This document shows positions 1-8,279 of a stretch of 25,300 nt of DNA, one piece after another. The position numbers and the translations under genes were made by a program. The DNA comes from Lentisphaeria bacterium (GTDB lineage: Bacteria > Verrucomicrobiota > Lentisphaeria > Victivallales > UBA1829): the NCBI GenBank assembly GCA_003526375.1, contig DPDG01000040.1, positions 1 to 25,300 of the forward strand. The letters run 5' to 3'. Positions within the stretch are counted from its first letter, which is position 1. Each line of letters begins with the position of its first letter. The notes under the pieces are model-generated. The model was not told the origin of the DNA and did no database searches. It saw only the letters and a program-made list of their open reading frames with translations.

Positions 1-352
1 CACAAATTCCCGTGAAGACCCAAATTTTCATTTTTATCTTCGAAGGAAGAACATTTGAACAGGGAACACGGAAGGAAGAAGTGGAAAAACAATGGAACAA
101 TTGAACAAGGGAATATTTGAACAATTGAAAGAAGAAAGGAAAAATAAGGCAGAGCGCGAATTGACGCCTGGGGAAATGAAATATCTTTTTGCAAGTTTTC
201 TTCATGAATTTACACCCTGTTTTAAGAATTCATCTTCAGTTCATCTTTTCATATTATTAATTATAACACATTTTTATTTTTATGGAATGGAAAATGACAT
301 CAAAAAGATGTATAATAGTAATAAAATAAAAAATAATCAAGTAGAATATACA
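1..352. other. AT-rich leader region upstream of the AraC-type gene
   Basis: This stretch is very rich in A and T, especially 200-350, unlike the coding DNA that follows. It stays open in the AraC frame back to an ATG at 92. The 87 residues this would add are low-complexity (Lys/Glu/Asn-rich, then an aromatic hydrophobic run) and match no AraC-family domain I know, so I read it as non-coding. It holds two copies of GAACAATTGAA (95-105 and 119-129, 24 bp apart), and ATTTGAAC occurs at 53-60 and 115-122. A perfect TATAAT lies at 311-316. No other gene is seen here. Confidence 0.5.
288..316 (+). promoter_or_regulatory. Possible promoter of the AraC-type gene
   Basis: A consensus -10 TATAAT at 311-316 lies 17 bp after a weak -35, TGGAAA at 288-293 (4 of 6 matches to TTGACA). 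Transcription would start near 323, leaving about 30 nt before the ATG at 353. In such AT-rich DNA a chance TATAAT is possible. Confidence 0.4.
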
Positions 353-1252
353 ATGGATAATCTTTATTCATCACTTCAGGAGCAAAGAAAAATCGGCAGA
401 GACTCCCTCATGAAGATTTACGGGCAAAAATCTCTGGGGGATGAATATCTTGAAAATCTGGCTCAGCCGCTCGTTCTCCTGAATGCAAATGAGATTCCTC
501 CGAAAGATTCTTTTCTTTTGTACGAACGTAAAAATTTTCCGTTCTGGGTGTTTGAACTTGTAATCAAAGGAAAAGGACATGTCGAAATTGAGGCTGAACA
601 GTTTTCCGTTTCTCCGAACGACATCTATATTCTGCCGCAGAACCGGAATCACATGATTTTCAGTCAACCAGACGCGCCGTGGATTAAACGCTATTTTCTG
701 GTCATCGGCACTCTGCCGGAATATCTGCTCAGAAGTTATCATCTGGAAAATAAATTTTACTTCCCGCAGTGCAAAGGGGAATATTTCCGCCATCTGTTTG
801 ATGAAATGATCGAACTGTTTCAGTTGAAAAGCCACGACATGAACGACCGTGCCGCAGGGGTGCTTCTGCAACTGATTCAGTATCTTGCCAAGCATGCCGC
901 CGGAGAAAAACCGCTCTCCGCGCAGGCGTTGAAAATCCGGCATTATCTTGACCGGATGCTTTATAAAAAACTTGATCTGCACCGGATGAGCCGCGAAATT
1001 GCCATTCCGCGCAACAGAATCATCAAGGTCTGCAAAGAGGAGCTCAGGCAAACGCCGTATGATTATTTCCTGATGCGCAAGATCGACATCAGCAAGACAA
1101 TGCTTGCGGGAAAGGGAGTTCTTATTTCGGAAGTCGCCGCAAAACTGAATTTTACGGATCAATATCATTTCTCCCGTATCTTCAAGGAAAAAACCGGGAG
1201 GTCTCCCTCGGAATTCCGCATGGAAGCGCAAAGACGCCAGGAGACGGAATAG
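353..1252 (+). CDS. AraC-family transcriptional regulator with N-terminal cupin-type sensing domain
   Basis: About 299 aa from the start chosen here. The N-terminal half carries an AraC-type sugar-binding cupin fold, with a stretch like VIKGKGHVEIEAEQFSVSPND and a following LPQNRNH turn. The last 100 residues are a double helix-turn-helix: the first around DLHRMSREIAIPRNRIIKVCK, the second around ISEVAAKLNFTDQYHFSRIF, ending with the family signature F-K-x-K-T-G-x-S-P-S-E-F-R. Such proteins usually activate carbohydrate-use genes when a sugar binds the cupin. The frame is open to an ATG at 92, but that extension is low-complexity; a TATAAT at 311-316 also favours 353. No good Shine-Dalgarno is seen before either start, so the start is uncertain. 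The gene ends 3 nt from the convergent aldolase gene. Its target is not shown by this window. Confidence 0.85.
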   Translation: MDNLYSSLQEQRKIGRDSLMKIYGQKSLGDEYLENLAQPLVLLNANEIPPKDSFLLYERKNFPFWVFELVIKGKGHVEIEAEQFSVSPNDIYILPQNRNHMIFSQPDAPWIKRYFLVIGTLPEYLLRSYHLENKFYFPQCKGEYFRHLFDEMIELFQLKSHDMNDRAAGVLLQLIQYLAKHAAGEKPLSAQALKIRHYLDRMLYKKLDLHRMSREIAIPRNRIIKVCKEELRQTPYDYFLMRKIDISKTMLAGKGVLISEVAAKLNFTDQYHFSRIFKEKTGRSPSEFRMEAQRRQETE

Positions 1253-1255
1253 GGA

Positions 1256-2041
1256 CTACGGCGCTGCGACGGGGCGCAGGGTAAAGCCGTTTTTCAGCAA
1301 CTGTTCACGAAGATTCATATAACCGTTCCGGATCACCAGATAATCCGCACTTCCGACAAAGAAACGGAATCCCTGCTCCATAAACTCCGGTATCTTATCG
1401 AACGCACATGACAGTCCCGCGGTTTTGCCATATTTCCGGCAGGCATTGCAGACACGTTCATAGACTTCCATCATTTTCGGATGGCAGAACTGCCCGGCAA
1501 TTCCCAGATTCAATGACAGATCGGCAGGCCCGACAAACAGAACATCCACACCGTCAACTGCGGCGATTTCCTCAATATGTTCCACCGCTTCGGGGTCCTC
1601 GATCTGCACAATCAGAAAATTCTCCCGATTCGCCCTGACCAGATACTCCTGAAACGGGATAAGCCCGAATCCGGCTTCCGCATTGACGCCGTCCACTCCC
1701 CGCCTCCCCTCCGGATAAAACTTGATGTTGCGCACCAGTTCCCGCACCTCGTCCGCATCCTGAACCCGCGGACACATGATCCCTTTCGCCCCGAATTCCA
1801 ACGGATGCAGAAGCGCCTGGTAATTCGCAGGCTTGACCCGAACCACGGCATCCATGCCGGAAATGCGGCATGCGCGAATCAGCGACTCCATTCTGGAGGG
1901 GTCAATCCCGATGTGCTCGTTGCAAATCCAGACGCAGTCGAAGCCGAGCATGCCGACCAGTTCAAAAAGAGCCGGGTCCTGATAAAGCAGTTTCACCATG
2001 AAAACAGGTTCGCCGGAGCATAATTTCTCTTTCGTATTCAT
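1256..2041 (-). CDS. HpcH/HpaI-family aldolase (2-keto-3-deoxy-sugar-acid or 2,4-dihydroxyacid aldolase type)
   Basis: 261 aa from the ATG at 2041, which has the ribosome site AGGAAAG a few bases upstream; an open extension further 5' overlaps another gene and is discarded. The family cleaves 2-keto-3-deoxy acids or related hydroxy-acids to pyruvate (or an analogue) plus an aldehyde, using a divalent metal in a TIM barrel. Visible motifs are NEH at 41-43 (catalytic His), RVKP around 68-71 (substrate Arg), QIEDP at 147-151 (metal Glu148) and VGPADLSLNLG from 170 (metal Asp174). The exact substrate cannot be read from the sequence. The prepilin-like remnant ends 22 nt upstream on the same strand. 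The truncated GntR/FCD gene at 7864, a regulator type often tied to sugar-acid catabolism, may once have been its neighbour. Confidence 0.88.
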   Translation of the reverse strand: MNTKEKLCSGEPVFMVKLLYQDPALFELVGMLGFDCVWICNEHIGIDPSRMESLIRACRISGMDAVVRVKPANYQALLHPLEFGAKGIMCPRVQDADEVRELVRNIKFYPEGRRGVDGVNAEAGFGLIPFQEYLVRANRENFLIVQIEDPEAVEHIEEIAAVDGVDVLFVGPADLSLNLGIAGQFCHPKMMEVYERVCNACRKYGKTAGLSCAFDKIPEFMEQGFRFFVGSADYLVIRNGYMNLREQLLKNGFTLRPVAAP

Positions 2042-2063
2042 TCTGTTTCTTTCCTGTTTTTTC

Positions 2064-2768
2064 TTAACGTCCGAGGTCAACGGCTTCATAAAAGTAACGT
2101 CCCATATCGGTATTGGTTCTATAAAATTGAAATGTCTTGCAGGAATAAGTCTGCACGTGGAGATCGCCGTAAAGAATATTATACCGCTTGCCGTTGCCGT
2201 GTCCCGGCGCACGGGCATTGGCATAGAAGCACCCGAAATCATGTGCCAGAGCCCTGTTGACGCCTTTTGAAACAATGCCGGCAAATGTCTGTGCGGACGC
2301 CATTTTATCATCCGCAGGATTCGTCGTGCTTTTGAATGCATTCAGGGAACGGAACAGATACCCCCCGGCAACATTGCTTTTGACCGTTTCCGGTTTGCCG
2401 CCGTTGTTCAGGAAGTTGATCCAGCTCCACGCACCGGCATTGCCGTAATAATCGCCCATGACATTCTTTCCATCGTTCAGCGGACAGTAAAAGACGCGCC
2501 CTGTCTTTACATATCCTGCAGGATAGAATTTCCCGTAAGAGACCCATTCAGGCACTGTTGAAATACTGATGATCTCGCGCGTGTAAAAAGAGAATGTGGC
2601 ATTCTCCGGAACCTGCGGCAGATAATCTTTGTAGTCGCCGCCGTACATCCCATACATCACCCCCATCTGTTTCAGGTTTGAGGTACATGCAATCTCTTTT
2701 GCTTTCTGCCTGGCACTATTCAATGCAGGAAGAAGCATCGCCGCAAGAATGGACGGCGGGAAAAGCAA
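2064..2768 (-). pseudogene. Prepilin-like H-X9-DG-type protein lacking its N-terminal signal (5'-truncated)
   Basis: The reading frame begins in ILAAMLLPALNSARQKAKEI, the part that in this family directly follows the prepilin-peptidase signal and hydrophobic core (a FTLIELLVVIAI-like segment). That upstream segment is absent. The frame runs into a TAA about 18 nt before the TTG at 2768, and the intervening codons (RFVRPLLFPPS) do not resemble it. No ribosome site precedes the TTG. The rest looks intact: cysteines in ACTSNLKQMG and VFYCPLNDG, and the C-terminal HGNGKRYNILYGDLHV block. Intact members are pseudopilin-like secreted or surface proteins, abundant in Lentisphaerota, often beside sugar-use genes. 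Homology breaks near 2750, exactly where the efflux module's DNA begins. An alternative is an unusual short-start protein, but without the signal it could not be processed as a pilin. Confidence 0.75.
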
Positions 2769-2843
2769 AGGTCGAACAAAGCGTTATAAATCAGCTGTAA
2801 TATTTCAAGTATTAATATAAATTTTGATAAAAATATAAATTTT

Positions 2844-2873
2844 AAAATGTATATTTATTGATTTATACATTTT
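2844..2873. promoter_or_regulatory. Perfect palindrome, likely TetR-family operator
   Basis: AAAATGTATA (2844-2853), a 10-nt centre, then TATACATTTT (2864-2873): a perfect 10-10-10 inverted repeat. It overlaps the -35 and spacer of the promoter in front of the TetR-type gene, the normal place for an autorepressor site. A further half-site-like TGTATATTT recurs at 2878-2886 (first copy 2848-2856). AT-rich DNA makes palindromes commoner, but a perfect 20-base match at the promoter is unlikely to be chance. Confidence 0.7.
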
Positions 2874-2885
2874 ATGTTGTATATT
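2858..2885 (+). promoter_or_regulatory. Promoter of the tetR-efflux operon
   Basis: TTGATT (2858-2863), 16-bp spacer, TATATT (2880-2885). The start of transcription would fall near 2892, about 20 nt before the TetR-type start codon. It overlaps the palindrome at 2844-2873. Confidence 0.55.
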
Positions 2886-2913
2886 TCATAAAACTAAAAT
2901 AAGAGGTATAGTG

Positions 2914-3552
2914 ATGATTACCGAGGCTGGCGAAAAATCAAAACATGCATTCATACATGCAGCAGGAAAACTATTTGCGGAACACGGCATCGAACGAGTT
3001 CGTCTCAGTGAGATTGCAACGCTGGCAGGCGTGGATGCTTGCATGATCAATTACTATTTCGGCGGCAGGGACGGTTTGGTCCAAGCAGTTATTGAAGATG
3101 CTCTTTCCAAATGGCACAGGAACGATATCCAGAAATACTGTGAGGAAAACAGTGCGCTTCTGGAAACTCGTGATGGTCAATGCATTTTCATCACCGGTCT
3201 CGTGGAATGCGTATTCAGCACCTTGTCCAATAACGGGAATGAAGATCCTGCGACAAGCATGCTGCTGCAGCTGCTTCAGCATCCACATCCGCTCCGTCAG
3301 AAAATCGTTGAACGCCATATCAGACCAGGCATGAGGTTTTTCAGCGATATTTTCCGGAGGATCAGTGGCAATGATGATTTTGAGACAGCATTCTGCTGGT
3401 ATCTGTTCCTGATCTGTCCCAAATATCTGTGTTCCGCATGTCCGGGAATGATTGATCTGTTTCATCCGCAAGGAGCTGTATCGGAGTCATTTGACCGCAG
3501 ACTGCAACACTTCACAACAAAACTGCTGTTGTCCGGTTTAGGACTGGCGTGA
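2914..3552 (+). CDS. TetR/AcrR-family repressor of the adjacent efflux operon (CecR-like)
   Basis: 212 aa. The ATG at 2914 is preferred over GTG at 2911 because the ribosome site AGAGGT (2902-2907) then has a 6-nt gap. The N-terminal 50 residues are a TetR helix-turn-helix: AAGKLFAEHGIERVRLSEIA, then AGVDACMINYYFGGRDGLV, the recognition helix and its NYYFGGR hallmark. The helical C-terminal half, with a FFSDIFRRI segment and a terminal hydrophobic helix, resembles the CecR-type ligand domain seen with efflux pumps. It lies 10 nt upstream of the membrane-fusion gene and behind a perfect palindrome, so it most likely represses itself and the pump until a toxic compound binds. The ligand is unknown. 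Confidence 0.88.
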   Translation: MITEAGEKSKHAFIHAAGKLFAEHGIERVRLSEIATLAGVDACMINYYFGGRDGLVQAVIEDALSKWHRNDIQKYCEENSALLETRDGQCIFITGLVECVFSTLSNNGNEDPATSMLLQLLQHPHPLRQKIVERHIRPGMRFFSDIFRRISGNDDFETAFCWYLFLICPKYLCSACPGMIDLFHPQGAVSESFDRRLQHFTTKLLLSGLGLA

Positions 3553-3562
3553 GGAGACTGAA

Positions 3563-4723
3563 ATGAGCAGAACAAGGAACATTATAGTAGTCGGTGCAAT
3601 TCTCATTGCAGGAATCGTCACTGCCGGGTGGCTGTATTTGGGGCAGAAAAAGAGAGTGGACAATTCTGCGGATTCTTCCCGACGGGTTGTAAAACTGGTC
3701 AGAGTCACGGCAGAGGAAAAGAGAAAAAGAATCACTTACCCCGGGCGCGTTCGCCCGGTGAAACACGCGGAACTGTTCTTTCGAGTCTCCGGTCCGGTCA
3801 TTGAGCGGAATCTGAAATATGGTCAGACGGTAGAAGCCGGAACCGTGTTGATGCGGATAGATCCGCGCGACTACCAACGGGAAGTGGATCGTCTTACTCA
3901 GGAACTTGAGGTTCAGAAGGTTCAGAATTCTCTGGCCAATATTGAATACAACCGGAACAGGAAACTGATTGAATCGAAAGCAGTCAGCCAGGCAGTTTAC
4001 GATGCGGCCGCGACAAAGAAGCAGGCATCCGATGCTCAACTGAAGATGCTGGAAGTCGCTCTGCGGATTGCGAAGGACAAATTGTCGGATACAGTTTTAA
4101 TCGCGCCGTTCCACGGAACCGTCTCCGACCTGAAAATCGAGCAGTATGAAATTGCAGCCGCCAATGTTCCAGTGGTAACCCTTGACGATTTGCGGGAAGT
4201 TGAGATCAGGATCAGTGTTCCTGCCGGAAATCTTCCGAATTCCAGCATTTATGACGGCAAACGTTATCTTGGAATGAAATTCGATGTAACATTTCCCGGA
4301 CGTGGAGACAAAGTGCTTCAGGCGGCGATTTACGAGTTCAAACCGGTTGCATTCGAAGAAAGTGAAACTTACGAAGTCACCTTGCGGACGAAAGTTCCGG
4401 ATGATTTTCTTGTGTTGCCCGGTATGAGTGCCGAAGTCCATGGAGTCCCACAGTTCAGCAAAGACAGCAAAGGACGTTTGAAACTCCCGTTTTCAGCAGT
4501 CTTCAAACGGGATGGCAAGGCTTCCGTCTGGATTTACCGGCAGGAAAACAAAAACTTGGAAATGCGGCAGATCCGTCTTGGTGAACCCGCCGACGGAGAT
4601 ATGATTTTCATTGAGGACGGGGTAAAGCCGGGGGACTATGTTGTCGCCGCCGGGGGGGACTGGCTGACAGACGGGACATCCGTTCGAATTCTGAATCCGG
4701 AGGTGTTCCATGAAAATCATTGA
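3563..4723 (+). CDS. RND efflux periplasmic adaptor (membrane-fusion protein, HlyD/AcrA family)
   Basis: 386 aa, with ribosome site GAGGAG just upstream. An N-terminal membrane anchor (about residues 6-26, IIVVGAILIAGIVTAGWLYL) has no lipobox cysteine, so the protein is anchored by a helix rather than a lipid. Next come a lipoyl half (VSGPVIERNLKYGQTVEAGTV), a short helical hairpin (about 105-165), the second lipoyl half (LIAPFHGTVSDLKIEQYEIA), a beta-barrel and a membrane-proximal domain. It joins the inner-membrane RND pump to an outer-membrane channel. Its stop overlaps the permease start by 14 nt, so the two are translated together. No outer-membrane channel gene is in the window, so a TolC-like partner must be encoded elsewhere. 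Confidence 0.92.
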   Translation: MSRTRNIIVVGAILIAGIVTAGWLYLGQKKRVDNSADSSRRVVKLVRVTAEEKRKRITYPGRVRPVKHAELFFRVSGPVIERNLKYGQTVEAGTVLMRIDPRDYQREVDRLTQELEVQKVQNSLANIEYNRNRKLIESKAVSQAVYDAAATKKQASDAQLKMLEVALRIAKDKLSDTVLIAPFHGTVSDLKIEQYEIAAANVPVVTLDDLREVEIRISVPAGNLPNSSIYDGKRYLGMKFDVTFPGRGDKVLQAAIYEFKPVAFEESETYEVTLRTKVPDDFLVLPGMSAEVHGVPQFSKDSKGRLKLPFSAVFKRDGKASVWIYRQENKNLEMRQIRLGEPADGDMIFIEDGVKPGDYVVAAGGDWLTDGTSVRILNPEVFHENH

Positions 4724-7700
4724 TTATGTTCTGACGCATAAAAGTTTTTTCTGGTTGCTGATGACAGCTGTCGCAATCAGTGGTGTTTTTTCTTATTTTC
4801 ACCTCGGACGGCTGGAGTATCCGACATTCAAGATTAAAAAAGCCACAGTGGTGACGCTTTATCCCGGAGCGACCGCACGCGAGGTGGAAAACGAAGTGAC
4901 CGACAAGATTGAGGAAGAAATTCAGAAGATGTCGCAGATCGATAATATCACCTCGGTCAGCAGAAGCGGTTTTTCATTAATTTATGTTGAAATTCTCGGC
5001 AAATATTCTACCGGGGAAATACCGCAGATATGGGATGAACTGCGTCGGAAGGTCAATGATATTAAACCTTATCTGCCTTCCGGTGTTTCCGGAGTGAAAG
5101 TCGGAGATGATTTCGGGGATGTCTACGGCATTTTCCTGTCGCTTTCCGGTCGTGGTTACACGATCGATGAACTGAAGGACTACGCGGATCTGCTCAAAAA
5201 AGAGTTGCTGCGGGTTCCGGATGTGGCAAAAATCGCACTGTGGGGCGTACCGGAAAAAACGGTTTATGTGGAATTCAACCGGGCAAAATTATCCAATCTG
5301 AGAATTTCGCAGGAAAAACTTTTCCAGACCCTGAGCAGCAGCAATCTGGTCGAGGATGCGGGGGCAGTGAAGATCGGTGATGAGTATACTCGATTCCGCG
5401 TGACTGGCGGAATCAATGGCATCGAAGCAATCCGCAATCTTTACGTGTCCGATTCGGAGGGACGCCTGTTCCGCATCGGCGACATTGCAGAAGTAAAACG
5501 CGGTCACGCGGAACCGGATGAACAACTTATGCGGTTCAATGGGCAACCGGCTGTCGGTATCGGTATTTCGACCGTTGACGGCGGAAACGTTGTTCGCATG
5601 GGCGAGGCGATCAAGGAGCGACTTGCTCAGCTTGAAAACAGCCGACCGGCGGGGATGGAGATCAATTTTGTCAATTACCAGTCGGAAAATGTTCAGGAGT
5701 CTTTGAATAATTTTATCGTCAACCTGATTGAATCGGTTCTGATCGTAATCGGCATTCTTCTGCTGACGATGGGTTGGCGTTCCGGGCTGGTAATCGGCAT
5801 CACCCTGCTGTTGATTATCTTCGGAACATTCATCGGCATGGATCTGGCTAAAATCGACATGCAGCTGGTATCGCTCGGCGCATTGATTATCGCGCTTGGA
5901 ATGCTGGTGGACAACGCCATTGTAATCGTTGACGGATACCTGGTAAAAACTTCGCGCGGAACGGAGAAACCGCAGGCTCTGAAAGAGATTGTCACGGAAA
6001 CTCAATGGCCTCTGCTTGGTGCGACTGTCGTAGCGATCCTCGCATTTCTCGCCGTTGGTTTCAATGAGGGAAATATCGGTGAATTCTGCCGTTCCTTGTT
6101 TGATGTGATTGCCATCTCTCTGATATTGAGCTGGATCATGGCACTGACTTTTACTCCGCTGTTGTGTCTGCTGTTGATCAAAGTCCGTCCGGTGGCAACG
6201 GAGTCCGGAGATGTTTATGACGGCAGGATTTATTCCGCCTACCGGAAACTTCTGCAATTCTGCCTTCGCCGCCGGACAGCGGTTCTGCTGTTGATTCTGC
6301 TCGGGCTGGGACTGGCCGGCTGGGGATACGGGAAACTTCCGAAAGTATTTTTCCCAGATTCCACGCGCAAGCAGTTTTATGTGGATTACTGGCGCAATCA
6401 GGCGAGCCACATCGACGAAACGGAAAAGGATGTGGAAGCGATCGCCGACTACATCCGGACGCTTCCGGGTGTAAAATCCACCACAACCTTCGTTGGAGAA
6501 GGTGCCTTGCGCTTTATTTTAAGCTACGACTACAACAGTCCATCTCCCGACTATGGGCAGATTGTCGTTGATGTGGATGATTTCAGGAAAATTGATGAAC
6601 TGAGTCAAGAAATCAATAAGTATCTGCGTAATAATTATCCGAGTGCTGATGCTATGTTCATGCGCTTTTCCGACGGGATTTCGATTCCGTTCAAGGTGGA
6701 AGCGAGATTCCGGGGACCTGATGCCGAAGTATTGCGGCAACTGGCAGCGCAGGCGAAAGAGATCATGCGGGAAAACGGCAATACCCAGTATATCCGGGAT
6801 GACTGGCGCGATCCGGTCAAAACAATCCAGTTAAACTATTCCGAAATCAAGGCTCGCCGGACCGGGATATCCCGCAAAGACCTGGCGCAGGCGCTGCAAT
6901 GGAATTTCAACGGTGTAACTTGCGGCATTTTGAGGGAAAACAATACATTGATCCCGATCATTTCACGTCCGGTGGAAAAAGAGAGAAAAAATATTTCCGA
7001 GTTGGATAACGTGCGTGTCTGGAGCAATGCCGCAGGCAAGAGTTATTCGCTGGCACAGGCATGTGACGGAGTAGAAACCGTATGGGAAGCTCCGCAGATC
7101 CGGCATCGTGACCGGGTGCCAACCGTTACGGTACAATGTTCGCCGGTTTCCGGAACGGCGGCGGAACTCCAAAAAAAACTGCAAAAACGAATTGAGGCGA
7201 TCGAATTGCCGCCGCTCTATTCTTTGGAATGGGGTGGAGAACTGGAACAGAGCAGGATTGCCGAAGCGAAACTGAAAACGCTTTTTCCGGTAAGTCTGAT
7301 ATTGATGTTTCTGATTGTTGCAATGCTGTTTCGGACTTTGCGTGAGACAATAACGGCCTTTGCCGTACTTCCGTTTGCTTTGATCGGCGTAGTCGGCGGT
7401 CTTTTCCTGCTGAACCTTCCATTCGGCTTCATGGCAATTCTCGGTTTTCTCGGACTTTCAGGCATGCTCTTGAAAAATGCCATTGTTCTGTTGGATCAGA
7501 TCAATCTGGAACTGCAAAAAGGAACGCCGCATTATTCGGCGCTTCTGAATGCGTCCGTCAGCCGTCTGCGTCCAGTGACGATGGCGGCGGGAACAACCGT
7601 ACTGGGAGTGGCACCGTTGCTTTTTGATACTTTCTTTGCTTCAATGGCGGCGACGATTATGTTCGGTTTACTCGGAGCCACAATTTTGACGTTGTTCGTG

Positions 7701-7742
7701 CTTCCCGTGACTTATTCACTCTTATTCCGGGTAAGATCATAA
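4710..7742 (+). CDS. RND-family inner-membrane efflux permease (AcrB/HAE-type)
   Basis: 1010 aa, near the usual 1,020-1,050 of drug-type RND pumps. Architecture is standard: TM1 near 13-32, a large periplasmic loop with the YPGATAREVENEVTDKIEE signature near 50, a TM2-6 block (about 335-495), TM7 near 525-545, a second periplasmic loop, and TM8-12 from about 860 to the end. It uses the proton gradient to expel amphiphilic compounds from periplasm or membrane. In TM4 the usual Asp-Asp proton-relay pair reads VDNAIV (Asp401, Asn402), so only one acid is kept, a variant seen in other RND subgroups. The TM10 lysine is present (Lys922 in LLKNAIV). This fits a proton-driven drug/HAE exporter better than a heavy-metal pump. 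The substrate is unknown. Confidence 0.93.
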   Translation: MKIIDYVLTHKSFFWLLMTAVAISGVFSYFHLGRLEYPTFKIKKATVVTLYPGATAREVENEVTDKIEEEIQKMSQIDNITSVSRSGFSLIYVEILGKYSTGEIPQIWDELRRKVNDIKPYLPSGVSGVKVGDDFGDVYGIFLSLSGRGYTIDELKDYADLLKKELLRVPDVAKIALWGVPEKTVYVEFNRAKLSNLRISQEKLFQTLSSSNLVEDAGAVKIGDEYTRFRVTGGINGIEAIRNLYVSDSEGRLFRIGDIAEVKRGHAEPDEQLMRFNGQPAVGIGISTVDGGNVVRMGEAIKERLAQLENSRPAGMEINFVNYQSENVQESLNNFIVNLIESVLIVIGILLLTMGWRSGLVIGITLLLIIFGTFIGMDLAKIDMQLVSLGALIIALGMLVDNAIVIVDGYLVKTSRGTEKPQALKEIVTETQWPLLGATVVAILAFLAVGFNEGNIGEFCRSLFDVIAISLILSWIMALTFTPLLCLLLIKVRPVATESGDVYDGRIYSAYRKLLQFCLRRRTAVLLLILLGLGLAGWGYGKLPKVFFPDSTRKQFYVDYWRNQASHIDETEKDVEAIADYIRTLPGVKSTTTFVGEGALRFILSYDYNSPSPDYGQIVVDVDDFRKIDELSQEINKYLRNNYPSADAMFMRFSDGISIPFKVEARFRGPDAEVLRQLAAQAKEIMRENGNTQYIRDDWRDPVKTIQLNYSEIKARRTGISRKDLAQALQWNFNGVTCGILRENNTLIPIISRPVEKERKNISELDNVRVWSNAAGKSYSLAQACDGVETVWEAPQIRHRDRVPTVTVQCSPVSGTAAELQKKLQKRIEAIELPPLYSLEWGGELEQSRIAEAKLKTLFPVSLILMFLIVAMLFRTLRETITAFAVLPFALIGVVGGLFLLNLPFGFMAILGFLGLSGMLLKNAIVLLDQINLELQKGTPHYSALLNASVSRLRPVTMAAGTTVLGVAPLLFDTFFASMAATIMFGLLGATILTLFVLPVTYSLLFRVRS

Positions 7743-7788
7743 ATACAGATAAAAAGTCACGCTGTTTTCAGATTACATTACCTGTATT
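7742..7788 (+). terminator. Imperfect inverted repeat after the RND operon
   Basis: AATACAGATAAA (7742-7753) pairs with ATTACCTGTATT (7777-7788) at about 10 of 12 positions, starting at the permease stop codon. The loop is about 23 nt and the T tract that follows is poor (ACTTTTATATT), so this could be a weak terminator or a regulator site. Nothing else recognisable lies between 7789 and 7850. Confidence 0.3.
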
Positions 7789-7863
7789 CAAAAGCACTTT
7801 TATATTAGGCTTTTCATTTTTCATTATGTTCTTTTACTGCTGTCGTGGCAACAACCGGAACGG

Positions 7864-8265
7864 GTGGCGATACGCTGGATGATGGAGAAAAAAGTCTCTC
7901 CGAAGTTGATCAAATCTCTTGAAAGAAATTGCGAAGACTACCGCCGGAGCGAACGGATCCGCGATCTGTACCTGCTGGATATGGAGTTTCACAGCGCCAT
8001 CATCAAGAACAGCGGAAGTGTCCAGCTTCACGACATTCTGGAAAAACGCCTGATTCTCCTGAACTCATTTTACCTGACGACGGCGGTCGTGGTCATCCCT
8101 ACGATTGAAAGTATCGAACGCAGTTATCAGGAACATGCCGCCATACTTCAGGCAATCAGGAAAAATGAACTGAATACGGCTGTAAAATGCCTGCGCTTCC
8201 ATCTGGAAAATGCAGGGGAGGAACTCCTGAAAAACATGAAAAAACGCGACAGAAAGCTCTCCTGA
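7864..8265 (+). pseudogene. GntR-family regulator remnant: FCD ligand-binding domain only
   Basis: 133 aa from a GTG at 7864. It matches the C-terminal all-helical FCD domain of FadR/GntR-type regulators: LDMEFHSAIIKNSGS and the later SYQEHAAILQAIRKNEL stretch with a final AGEELL helix; the D-x-x-FH-x-x-I pattern and the H of EHAAI are typical metal/ligand residues. The usual 70-80-residue winged helix-turn-helix is absent. Reading the frame upstream gives only unrelated residues (VLLLLSWQQPER) from AT-rich spacer DNA, and no ribosome site is visible. It is most likely a dead fragment truncated at about 7855, where the efflux module ends. FCD regulators commonly control sugar-acid catabolism, matching the aldolase left of the module. 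Confidence 0.78.
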
Positions 8266-8279
8266 AAGCGGGCTTCGCC

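Noticed and set aside
5289..6410. 373-codon minus-strand frame within the RND permease
   Set aside because: Antisense to conserved permease sequence and low in recognisable structure.
2751..7863. Terminal inverted or direct repeats at the edges of the efflux module
   Set aside because: I compared both junctions by eye in both orientations and found only 4-5-base matches, too short to support a transposon or target-site duplication.
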